Positions 9,654 through 20,057 of a stretch of DNA of 64,000 nucleotides are shown piece by piece (within the stretch, counting starts at the first letter, position 1; each line of letters opens with the position of its first letter). This DNA is from Porphyridium purpureum (lineage: Eukaryota > Rhodophyta > Bangiophyceae > Porphyridiales > Porphyridiaceae). A program made the translations under genes and the position numbers. The DNA is taken from NCBI GenBank assembly GCA_008690995.1, contig VRMN01000019.1, positions 62,001-126,000 of the forward strand. The letters are read 5' to 3'. Under the pieces are notes generated by a model. That model saw nothing but the letters and a program-made list of their open reading frames with translations, was not told the origin of the DNA and searched no databases.

Positions 9654-11198
9654 ATGGAAAGGCGGGCAGAAGCGCGCAATGTAGTGGCATCAGCCTTTCG
9701 TGCGTGGCTACGCAGTTCATGGCTGAAAACGTGGCGGGCGACACCGAGCCCTGGCGCGCGTGGTGCGAGCTTGACCGCTCGCTTGCGAGGAGGTCTTGGA
9801 GTTGCTCGTGCGACTGTTCTGTGTTTCTTAATCACTTGTGTTCTGCTTCTGTGTGTGCGGGTGCGATATCACGGTACGCACAAGAATGGCGCCGAGCCGT
9901 CTGCCCATGCGCTCGCGCACGACACGCTTGAATATACAGAGAAGAAAAAGGCTCAGCCCGCATTGATAAAAGTGGCATCAAAGACGAACGTGTCATTGCC
10001 GGCGCCTGGACCTGAACTGGCAGGGCCAGCTTCGTCATGCATGCGGCAATGTTCAACAGGAGCGTTCGAGCGCAACACGATTTATTTGCACCAAGATGAC
10101 AAGAGATTCGGAGATGCCGCGCAGGCTGGGCTTTTGGACAGGATTTCGATGCTTGTGCAAATGTGCAACCTGGCGGGTTACTTGTGCGCCCGGCTGATTG
10201 TGCCGCCACCGCGTGCGTGGCTTTCGCCTAAACACAATCGCGGGCATCGCGTGCATGCGGCGCTGCAGTGGACGGACTTTGTGGAGCTACGCTTTAAAAC
10301 CAACGCTAGTAGCAGCTGTCTCGGGCCTCTGCCGAAACCTGGTCTGTCTAATTCTGGCGGTACAAGGACGAAAGCTGAACTGCAGGTAACCACGACGCGA
10401 GTAGCAGACTTGCGACGCGACTTTGATCGCGTGGAGCAAGCAAGCTTCAAGTCGCACGGCAAAGGTGGGATAGACTGGCATATTGACGTGGCGCCGTTCT
10501 ACAAGTGGGACAAAAGCCTAGAAGCTCACATCGTGGCGGAGCGCGCCGGTCGACCAGACGTGCCGCACTCAATGCTTCCGCAGCTCGCCCCTCGAGCGAA
10601 AGCGCATGGTGGTCTGTGCAAGTACGTTCGCGCTTTGAATGCCGATCCTGTGACGCGTCTTGCGAGAGCAGTGCGAACGGCTATCGTGCACGAGGAGCGT
10701 AAGACAACTCCTCACGCGGCTCGCCCTCGTGTTCGAGGGAAGTACCACATTCGACGCGGCGACGCGGTGCGCGAGTGCGACACATCGGTGCAGCGCATTG
10801 CAAAGTTCATCGAGTGCAGCTTTGGGAACCTGAGCTTGGTGGATGAAATGGACATAACACTCTTGTTCCACAGTGACGAACGCGACGCAAAGTACCGCCA
10901 GGCGATCCGAAAACTATTTGAGCGCACCCTGATTCGCGACAACAGCAAGCTCCGTACAGAGACATTCATTGACTTGGACCACCTAGTCGAGCGCACGCTA
11001 AAGGTTGACCGGGGAAGCGGCATCAAGTTCATGAACAACTACCACATCTTTCTCATCATTGGTGCTTTATCCGAACATGTGGACTTTGAAATAGAGCACC
11101 GCCGCAAGTACAACTGTCGCGACTGCGTGCCTGAGCTTGCGCAGCGCATCCGAGACGCCGCGCGGCGTCGCAGCGCCACAATATCGGACGACTGGTAG
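9654..11198 (+). CDS. Type II membrane glycosyltransferase with HIRRGD motif (fucosyltransferase-like)
   Basis: The protein has 514 residues from the first ATG. A basic N-terminus precedes one membrane anchor (about 47-72, rich in VLCFLITCVLLLC) and a Ser/Pro/Lys stem; the rest would be lumenal. The domain starts near KRFGDAAQAGLLDRI, a GxGNRL-like opening, and contains YHIRRGD near residue 364, followed by a Ser/Asp pattern (LLFHSDERD). The H-[VI]-R-R-x-D type block binds the GDP-sugar in O-fucosyltransferases, alpha-1,6-fucosyltransferases and NodZ. A Golgi enzyme moving fucose or a similar sugar is likely; donor and acceptor cannot be read. The next gene starts 144 bp downstream on the same strand. 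Confidence 0.7.
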   Translation: MERRAEARNVVASAFRAWLRSSWLKTWRATPSPGARGASLTARLRGGLGVARATVLCFLITCVLLLCVRVRYHGTHKNGAEPSAHALAHDTLEYTEKKKAQPALIKVASKTNVSLPAPGPELAGPASSCMRQCSTGAFERNTIYLHQDDKRFGDAAQAGLLDRISMLVQMCNLAGYLCARLIVPPPRAWLSPKHNRGHRVHAALQWTDFVELRFKTNASSSCLGPLPKPGLSNSGGTRTKAELQVTTTRVADLRRDFDRVEQASFKSHGKGGIDWHIDVAPFYKWDKSLEAHIVAERAGRPDVPHSMLPQLAPRAKAHGGLCKYVRALNADPVTRLARAVRTAIVHEERKTTPHAARPRVRGKYHIRRGDAVRECDTSVQRIAKFIECSFGNLSLVDEMDITLLFHSDERDAKYRQAIRKLFERTLIRDNSKLRTETFIDLDHLVERTLKVDRGSGIKFMNNYHIFLIIGALSEHVDFEIEHRRKYNCRDCVPELAQRIRDAARRRSATISDDW

Positions 11199-11342
11199 CG
11201 CCAGACCCGAACGCGCTCACCGAGAACACAAACGCGCATCCGTTCCAGCTGTGTACAGTTGCCACAGCGCGGATTCTGAACCCGAGCTCATCGGGGAACG
11301 GCCTCGCTGGCGGATGGCTTGCGCGCGTGGGTGCGGTGCAGG

Positions 11343-12188
11343 ATGATGGAACTGGTGACGATTCCGGCGTCGCATTACTGCGAGAAGGCGCGCTGGGCGC
11401 TGGACGCGTGCGGTCTGAAGTATACGGAAAGCGGGTACGCGCCATTGCTGCACTGGGCCGCGACGCGGCGTCGCTTTGGAACGCGCTTGGTGCCAGTGTT
11501 GGTCGAAACCAGCAAAGAGGGCGGTGAAACACGCGAATCGGTGACGCCGGATAGCTCCGCGATCCTGCAGCGACTGAGTCAGGTACCCGAGCACGAGTGG
11601 CTTTATCCAAACGAGCGCGCAAGAGAGTTGGAAGCTCAGCTTTCTGGTAGGCTGGGCGTTCACACGCGCAAGCTTGCGTACTGCCATGTTCTGACGTCAT
11701 GGAGGCTCGCTTACAAGATACTAGTGGGCCCGCTGACGGGCTTGCAAAAGGTTCTGGCCACGCTGCTGTTTCCGTTGCTTCTGCAAGCGCTTCGCCGAGC
11801 TTTTCAAGTTGGCCCGGCCACCGAGCAACGGAGTTTTGCACTGGTCCGCGAGATGCTCGACGAGGTGTCTGAAATGCTGGGCGACGAACCTGTAGGATCG
11901 AGGTTCCTAGCCGGGCCATGCATGCCGTTCTCTGCAGCCGACATTGCGTTCTGTAGCATGGTGAGCATTGTGGTCATGCCAGAGCCCGAGCAATGGACGT
12001 CTGGCAGGTTCCTGAACAGGTATTGGCTATCGCCAGAATCGACGAGCCGTTTGGAGTCGCTGCGTGCTACAAAAGCTGGCCAGTTTGTGCTGCATTGCTA
12101 CGCAAATTATCGCCTCGTCCGGATCAGCCAGCTTCCAGAAGCAGCACCGGCAAGCGAGCCAGCGCTTTCGACACCGGCCCACCTGTGA
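11343..12188 (+). CDS. Glutathione S-transferase-like protein
   Basis: The protein has 281 residues from a double ATG. Residues 1-80 resemble a thioredoxin-fold GST N-terminus: ASHYCEKARWALDACGL is the S-x-x-C-x-K-x-R pattern in which Ser or Cys contacts glutathione thiol, and RLVPVL carries the cis-Pro. A helical C-terminal domain follows, with SRFLAGPCMPFSAADIAF corresponding to the F-L-x-G-x-x-x-S-x-A-D core block. Hydrophobic LTGLQKVLATLLFPLLL in mid-protein may be a membrane-contacting helix, as in microalgal and cyanobacterial GST-like proteins. Substrate is unknown. Confidence 0.75.
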   Translation: MMELVTIPASHYCEKARWALDACGLKYTESGYAPLLHWAATRRRFGTRLVPVLVETSKEGGETRESVTPDSSAILQRLSQVPEHEWLYPNERARELEAQLSGRLGVHTRKLAYCHVLTSWRLAYKILVGPLTGLQKVLATLLFPLLLQALRRAFQVGPATEQRSFALVREMLDEVSEMLGDEPVGSRFLAGPCMPFSAADIAFCSMVSIVVMPEPEQWTSGRFLNRYWLSPESTSRLESLRATKAGQFVLHCYANYRLVRISQLPEAAPASEPALSTPAHL

Positions 12189-15100
12189 CACTCGTTTCAT
12201 GTGGCTGAACTTGATTCTCTTTTGTCGATCTGCTGGATGCGTGATCATCCGCCCAGGTGCATAGCCGTGCGCCACCGTGACTTTTCGTGAAGGAAAGAGG
12301 AACGCTGTTGGACGAATTTTCTTTGAACGACGGAAAGCCCAAAGCCCCAAGGATAGTGCATCGATGCGTGAAGACCGAACGTGTTGCTGCACGCTGAGTA
12401 CGACTGTGCTGTGAGGGGGAAAAAAAATCAATGCGAGATGACAGATTTACTCGCGGAAACTGTGTGATATGCAGAAAGTTTACCGAACTCGAGCCTTTCG
12501 CAGTTTTTGAGAGCGTTCCCGCGAAGTGCTGCTGCTCTAAGCACAGACTTTTCGTTGACAACCTGTAAAGATCTCAAGTTTACAGTAGTGCATCGCTCAG
12601 GCTGCGCTTGCTAGGCCGCACGCGCCTCGCCGCCTCCGCCAGCACCACGAAACCAAGCATCAAACTCCAGCGTACGCCACCTGTGCATCTTGTCGCGACC
12701 CCGTCAGCGCACGCAGCCAGCCGTTTTCGTTGGTAAAGATGAACCGGTTAGTCGTTTAGCTGTTAATGAGCCGCGGCAGTTTTATCCGGTTTGGCGCTAA
12801 ACTGGGTTCGAAAATTTATGTTGCGACGAGGCTACGAGTCCGCGCGCGCTTTCGCATGCGTGTAGACGAACGAGCGCCTACAGCCTTAAGCTGTTGCTGT
12901 TTGCGGTACCCTTTGGGCATCGTGACGAAAGAATGATGATAGTACCGGCGAACTGCTCGCGTAGAGTAAAGGTAGCAATTGGTACGCAGAAGTCTCCTTT
13001 ACGGACGGATTTGTTTGCTGCTTTGATGCGAACTCCCCTTAACAGAGGGAGAGAGACGGAGTGACGAGGTCTATAGAGTGGAGTGCGCTGGCTTATGTAG
13101 GCTGAGCTGACAAAAGCCTACATAGTCAATACAGGGTGGAAGCACGTAGTGAGTAACAGAGACGCGCTGGCACATTGCAAGAACGGCTCACTAACGACTC
13201 CTAGAACTAAAAATTGTGCTCACTGTGAAAATCAACAAGACGCCAGCTCTGCTCACAAATTACGTTGTAAGCTTCTCCTTGGTCTCTGAAGGGTCTGTGT
13301 CTTGTGTGTCCACCGGGACTCGTTGGTCCGACGACAGTGCGTCTGGCGTTGACAATGCGTGTGTCTCCGACCGAGATGAGTAGATTCCTGGCCAGTTTTC
13401 TCTCCGCAGTGTGACGGCTCTGCTCCGTAAAACACACTCCATACTCCTCTCCCTGTCTGCTCTCATCCCGGCATTTTTTTCGTTCAGATGATATGCTTCT
13501 CTTACGGCACCTGCATTGCTCACCGCTGCAATGTTCTCGAGCAGAGTTCCTCTCGAGACGCTGGCGGTCATCCAGCAAGCAATTGTGCAGAAGATTTTCG
13601 CGAAGGTGCTCGAGTGCAATGCTGTGCGAATTTCAAAACACGCACGAGGGGTTACTGCACCGGAGCGACAGGTCGCGGCACGGGCGCAATGCGCCGACCA
13701 TTGACCGCGAGCGCGACCATACAAGGCGGCATATTTTGAGCGGTTCTAATGCGAAGTAGAAGCGGAAAATTAGAAAAGCAGAATGAAAACAAGAGTTTTA
13801 TTCATCAAGATCGACGTGTTTTCTGTTGAACCTCATCGTTCCCAAAGTTTCACCGTACTCATAGTTAAGAACGGAACGAATGGGCCATCGCGATCGCCAC
13901 TTCCTCGGAAGCAGCCAAGAGTTACAACAGTGATTATTTTTGTTTGAACCTTTCCAAGCGCAAAGGCCGGCATGCGACGCGTAGCATTTTCTGAGGCTCG
14001 CAGCAAGGAAAGAGCTGACGCCTTGGTAAGTGTATCATTCTGAGGCATGATCTTAGGCTATTGAGCTGCATCGGCACGATCTGTTCTTATATACCAGCGA
14101 ATAATGCGCGACTGCGGCTGGTACAATCTTTTTTGGCAGTCCAAGTAAAGATGATCGATGTATTCATGAAGAGTCGAACAATTTACTAGGTAGTTGGTTC
14201 TTGCAGGTTCTATTCGTCTCTCGTTCTCCTTTTTTACCTTCTTGGCTTATCGCTCAAGCAAAGCCAGGTAAGACAAACCATGACATTCACGCGAAACTTC
14301 AACTCCGAAAACTTCGAGGTTTCCACTTTGCACACATGCGTACTCAAACAAACAGCGAGCATGTTGCGGCCCCGCAATAAAAGATAAAACAACGCCAGGC
14401 AAGGAGTTGCACCTCCACGCGAGCGTATCTGTCCGGAAACACTCTTCTGAACAGCATCCAAACTAACTCTCCGCAACTCACACTCAGCGGCTACACCCTG
14501 CCCGAATGGATGAATCCAAGACATTATAAAAGTAGTTTCGTCGCCACAAATCCATGCTGTTCAAATTTCTAACTGTATCGATCCCAGGTTAACTCTACGG
14601 ACTTTATACGTGAGTCCTGGCGCTAAAGAAACCAAGGCGGCCAAAAAAACCTTGCCAGAACTCCGCGGCGCGCCCGCGTTTACCGGGCCTCTTTACACAT
14701 TTGCCCCCACTTATCCGCCCCGTCCGCATGGCGTACGCGAGTCTGCGGCGCTTCGATTTTGACGGCGGCCCTATCCGTAAAGGCTGACGCCCCGAGCCAG
14801 CCTATACGCGCTTCTGCTTGGTCACGACGGTCGTCGTCACGTCACCCTCTTCTGCAGGCCATCTCAAGCTGTCCTGCAACAAATATTCACATCGCTCATG
14901 ATCTGCAGGTCTCCGGACGTTGAGCAAAGTGCTGATTTGCAAAAGTCGACGCGAATTCAACGTTTCGAATCAAACCTTTTCGTCACATTCGTCAGAGCAC
15001 TCGTTGCGTCAAAAACTGTGTTCTTGTTCACGAGAGCCGAAATTTATACTGCCTTTAATGAAAATGGACACATTTGAAACATCAAGAATACCCGTAGGAA

Positions 15101-18100
15101 AAAGTGCTGCCCTTTTCTTCTTCCCCGCCGCATGGCGTGTCTTTTTCCTCTTCTGCCTGTGCCACGCGGTTATTGCCTGTGGCTCCGCCCATACCACATG
15201 AGCCTTCTTCGGAGACGTCCCCTAGCCAGCTACTCCTTTTTCTGACTCTTAAAGCCATGTCATTCGGAAAGCTTTCAGAACACGGCGGGCGACTTTAAAG
15301 TTATTTGAGCGCGTATGGTGCCATATGAGCCGTCGCCTTGCCCACCGCGTGCGGTATACTATTGTGATTACCTCGATTTCTGTCTACAGGAGTAACGTGC
15401 AAGAATGCGAGCTATTCTGGGAACAATACAAGAACGACAAGCCAGACGATATCAGAGCAATGAAGACCATTCTTGCAAGACATTATTCTTCCTTAAGCTG
15501 TCTTTGCCATGTGTGGAAGAGCTGCGCTTGTACATGTTCTGCAGACTTAAATTTCATTTTCAATGCGTGATGTGGAAGTATTTCGCAAGTGACGCGTACG
15601 ACGCATTTCACGCATATCAACAGAAACCCATTGTGATTACCCTCAAGGCAAGCGATACAGGCTGGCCACGCGGCTATTGTGGCCTTCACTTTAGAGTTTC
15701 TTCTGTATATCCTAGAATCCTTCCACTTCATCCAAGAAAAAGTACTCATTGGAATGGAGGAAAAAATCGTTTTCATCACGAGAGGATCATCCGCGTGTTA
15801 AACGTGTCCCCGAACGTCTTTCACTAGCCGTTGTGCTTGGCGTTATTGATACTCATGCGCGTCTTAACTATTGAAGTTATCAAATAGTTACGATTGGCGA
15901 CTGGAGCCGTGCACAAGTGGCTGACGAAGAGCGATTACGTGCGGAGCCTTATGAAGCGGCAAAGGTGGGAGTCAATCGTGGAAAAGGGACATGCACAAGT
16001 GGAGAGGCAACACGCCGGTATGTAGGGTGCGAGATTTGGCGTTCAGGAGGCGGGAGCAGGTGCGAAGAAGTGAGGAAACGGAAAACGTTCGCACCAGAGC
16101 TTGTGCAAAAGGGTTATGTCGACACACTGCTGGCGCTGAAGCCTTCGCGTAGAGTGAGATGATTGCGAGCTAATTGTGAAATGCGTTTTATTCGGTCTGC
16201 CTGTCGGGGCATGTGATGAACATCTTTTGGCCGCGAAGCGACATCGGACTGCAAACGTGCATCTGCCGGCTTCTTTGGTATACGTTGATGGTGCGAGCTG
16301 AACAAACTTTGACTGTTTCAAAATCCCGTTAAGAAGCATAACTGTCTTGTGTGTAAAAGGAGGGTTACGTGGTTTTCGGATCAATCATTTAGGATCGTTC
16401 AATGCTTGGGACTGAAGCAAGGCAAATCGAGCGAGCGGACACGAATACACCGGCTGCTGATCGCTCGGCTTCCTTAGCGGCTGCGGCGAATGTATAGGTG
16501 GTATTCATCGGACGTGTAAATATGCTCCAGGCCTCAATAGCGGCTTTCTCATTTTGTCAGGAACCGGGCTTTTCCGATGTATTTAATCACAACACTTACG
16601 CTGCCTGCTGCTCGGGACATCGACAGACATAAGCTGCTGTCGAGCTCGGTGAACTTTGTCCTGATCGGGATTTGATCTCTCGTCAGCCCCTCCTTGTGTG
16701 CAGCCTTTGAAACGGCCCTCGTCTTCCGGGAGCAAGCAATGGCAAAATAGAGGAGGTCAAACGAGAGCGACGCGGAAGAGATACAGTCCAAAGACTTTCT
16801 TGTACCTAATAGCAGCAAGGAACCCAAATGGCCAACTCCAGCAAGTCAACCACATATTTACGGTACCAAATCCATTGCCTAGCAAGCAGTAGATTCTCCG
16901 GCACGATTCCGGTGTTTCCGATTTACAAAGTCCCGTCGTTCCGGTTTGGTGACAACATTGTCAATGAAGTACAGTATTAAACGCTGGACAACTTGTTTTG
17001 CAGTAGACAGCAAGAATCGACGCATCAGAAAAAAAGTAGACTTACAGTGCAAAGCTTCGAAACACGGCTTGACCGACAGATTGTTGCATTTATGGAGAGA
17101 CTGAATGAGTGGCGAAAGCCATCAATCATGAGAGCATGAAACTATGGAGAGTTGTAGAGCGAGACTTGAGAAAAAGAGAAGAGTGAAGAAGATCCAATTC
17201 TGTATGGAAGACAAGAATCAAAGTTACAGTAATTATTAATGTGAGGCCAATCCCTGTTCTCTGAATGTCACAGCTGACGCGAGTTGTACCGCCGAGCAAC
17301 GCATGTGCACGCTACGCGATATGAACGACACACAAGTGTAAAAGAAAGAGAGGAAGAGAATAAAAAGATTCAAAGAAGTACGGTGCGAAAAGCCCCGGAC
17401 AATTGGTTGGAACAATCGCCTGGTGCAGACGCACCCGCTACTGCATTGGGAGGCCTTTGCAACAATCCCTCGCGCTGATGAGCGCGTGTGGCCAGCACTG
17501 GGGGTTCTTCGGTCTTTCACTTTCACCAAAGCTATGAACGACGTTGATGGCAAAAGATGTTTCAAAACTTTTATTCTATTGGAGATATATAATCTTACGA
17601 TGTCTTGATTACGAAGCGCGCGTTATTGCAGTTCAATATCGTGAAGTTGGAAGATGCCGAATCGACACAGACGATTCTTAGTGAATCGGAATTGGACCAT
17701 GCATAAACTTTTGCAGGATACTAACACTGTGACCGATGAAACAACAAAGTTTGCTGGCTGTAATCATTCTTAATTGGAAAAGGCCGTATATGTTTGGGGC
17801 ATAAACACTTCACAACAATTGGAGTATAGGATGTCTTTTGGTAATGTCGAAAAAATAGTCGACGAAATATGTGGAAGGATGAAGGATGGAAAGAAGAAAC
17901 TTGAAGAGAGAATGGATGGGAACCTTGTGAAGAAAGAATGTGTGACATGAATGCAAAGGCATGGTGCAAAGGTTCAAGATATCAGCACTCTATGGTGAAT
18001 GTGCTGAAGAAAAAATGACACCTGTTTGCGAACGCGATAAAAAGACTCTCGGGAACGTCGCGGAGCAATTTTTCGAGGCAGACATGGCTGAACATCGTGT

Positions 18101-18865
18101 ACGAATCGAATTGCGCTCAGATTCTGCTTCATGAACTTTAGCGGTGACCGTGAAAACCGGTTTTATGATAAACGTCTAAAGCCAAAAGCAATAGAGGTAG
18201 GTGAGGAAAATAAAGGAAAGTGCGTCATCATGCTTATGGAAAAAAGAGGCGAACAGAATACCAACAAAATTCATCTGCGTCGGCTGAAATGAACCTTTCG
18301 TCCTTTCTTTGCCCCCGTCTAATCGATGTGGCCACGACGGTAGCGATTACCCATTGATTGAAGTTCCAGAAAAGCAAAAAAGCTGCAGAATTTGTAAAAG
18401 GATGGGTGCTTTGGCTTTGTCAAATTCTTGGTTCGACAACTTGTGAACCTAGATACATTGTTTGCTTCATATACTACTCATATGATGACTCAGACTAGCC
18501 CTACAGATGGTGACTGAGGGAAATGCGACGGAAGACAGGTAGAACTATACTATAAGAGCATGCATCCGTGCGACGGGCAGTGGACTGAACAGCGGATAGC
18601 GTCCAGCGTCTCATCGTCGACATGTTGTGACACTGTGAACAGAAAAAAGGCCCGCTCGGTGCTTTGCTTGTTCTTTCGTACGAGAGCGGGGAAAGCTGCC
18701 GGCGCGGAGGTAGTAGCGAGAACTTAGGTTCACATACTTTTGTCGCGAGTTGGTGGAAAAGGAATGCTTGATCTTCCTTCTGAATGGTACAGATGCTCCT
18801 CTCGCGTGCGCCGCGCTACCCAAACGCGCGGCCGGCCCAGCGTTTCGTCGCGAAGAAGTGTACCC
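12189..18865. other. Gene-poor stretch of 6.7 kb with lower GC
   Basis: No frame over 160 residues and no recognisable domain. Base composition is visibly richer in A/T than the gene blocks on either side, apart from a GC island near 14640-14860. One perfect hairpin, TATGTAGGCT (13094-13103) with AGCCTACATA (13115-13124), stands alone. The minus-strand frame at 13260-13724 and plus frame at 15405-15827 show no family features. It is probably old intergenic or transposon-derived DNA decayed beyond recognition by eye. Confidence 0.5.
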
Positions 18866-18935
18866 ACTGTACCGTAACACGAGCACGCGTTGCGCGGGAG
18901 CCTATAAAACCGCGTGCGTTTTAGTATGAAAACGC
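18866..18935 (+). promoter_or_regulatory. CACTGTACC element, TATAAAA box and GCGTTTT inverted repeat
   Basis: ACTGTACC lies at 18866-18873, TATAAAAC at 18903-18910, then GCGTTTT (18916-18922) and AAAACGC (18929-18935) flank AGTATG, making TTTTAGTA at 18919-18926. A purine (GA) run follows at 18969-18999, ending 15 bases before the ATG at 19014. This is the most compact example of the shared layout, with the inverted repeat 80-100 bases before the start codon. Confidence 0.55.
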
Positions 18936-18968
18936 AGTAGGTGTTGGCGGACGTGCGCGGGTGGTGGC

Positions 18969-18999
18969 AGAGAGGAGAGAGAGAGAGAAAGAGAGAGAG
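18969..18999 (+). repeat. GA-rich tract in the likely 5' leader
   Basis: A 31-base run of almost only G and A just before the ATG at 19014. A comparable run on the coding strand lies before the metacaspase start (49449-49471 as CT on the plus strand), so GA tracts may be part of the leader or core promoter here. Confidence 0.6.
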
Positions 19000-19013
19000 C
19001 GGGACGGGGCGAG

Positions 19014-19382
19014 ATGGGCGAGGAACGGACGGGTTCATGGCTCGGGGAGCGCGTGCGTGAGACGCGCGAGCGCGTGCAGCACCTCGTAGACACAGCCGCG
19101 GCGCACGCGGGCCGGCCGGCGCACGCGCTGCAGCAGGCGGACGCCAAGGTGGACGAGCAAGTGCATCGCATGGTACAGTCCATGCACGCCGTCCGCACAA
19201 ATATCCCGCCGGTCGTGGCTGTGGGCGCCTTGGCGTTCAGCACGGGCGTGTGGTCCGCGCTGTTTTTCAGGTCCGGGATGCTCCGTGCGGCACAGAATGC
19301 CGCCGCGATGGCGCTCGTGTCCACGCTCGTCCTGTACCCAGACGCCGCCGCGAACCACATTGAGGACTTTCCAAAACCGTGA
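19014..19382 (+). CDS. Small membrane protein of unknown function
   Basis: The protein has 122 residues, preceded by a complete-looking promoter. The first 60 residues are charged and helical (RVRETRERVQHL). Then come a helix VVAVGALAFSTGVWSALFF and a second hydrophobic segment AAAMALVSTLVLYP, with a short tail. The pattern of an amphipathic helix and a hairpin of two membrane spans recalls small mitochondrial inner-membrane organisers such as MIC26/27, but no diagnostic motif is visible and I do not assign it. Confidence 0.6.
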   Translation: MGEERTGSWLGERVRETRERVQHLVDTAAAHAGRPAHALQQADAKVDEQVHRMVQSMHAVRTNIPPVVAVGALAFSTGVWSALFFRSGMLRAAQNAAAMALVSTLVLYPDAAANHIEDFPKP

Positions 19383-20057
19383 TCGCTGAGCGGGCACCGT
19401 TCACGTGTGCCGCGAGCGAGACTTGTGCCCTCGCTTCTGCCTGTGTGTCTGGACAAGCAGTGCTGCACGAGACAGTGGTGGAGCTTCAGACCGGCACGGC
19501 GTTGGCCGATACTCTGCGATTCGTGCTTTTGCTCATGTATAAACACAAGGCATATATATGTATATGGAACTGTTGCTGTTGAGACAGCAGCTCTGCATCC
19601 GCTCATCGCGCCAGGATACCGAACCAGGAATTGTCACGTACGACCAACAGAGCGATGCACAAAGAGAGACACACTCCGAGGTGAAAATACACAGCACAGC
19701 GCTAGGCGAGAACCGCACTGCTTTCTCTGCTCGCGGGCAGCGTCCGCACCCAAACATCTACAGCCCTTCTCGAACCAGCCACTCACGTCCACAGCGCCAC
19801 ACTTGCTCGCACGCGCGGCTAGTCCCCTCCAAGCTGCCATTACATTGCAATGTGAACACGAAAGTATCATTTTGAAGCATCGTTTCATAAGAGAAGTGCC
19901 GCAGCATGTAATGGCAGAGGAATGTTACTTGGCGCGGTGCGCGTGTTCTCAGAAAAGGCGTCAAGAGCGCGTGGTGGTCGAGGAGGTGATGTGCAGCCGC
20001 GCGATGCCAGCGCCGCAGTCTCGCGCGCGCGCGCGCCGGCGCATCCATGAATCTGCG
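19383..20057 (+). other. Spacer and possible 5' leader of the ribophorin gene
   Basis: The ribophorin frame stays open leftwards to 19407, with ATGs at 19911 and 19990, but the sequence lacks coding character. I treat it as upstream region and use the ATG at 20058, which begins a signal peptide. Confidence 0.5.
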
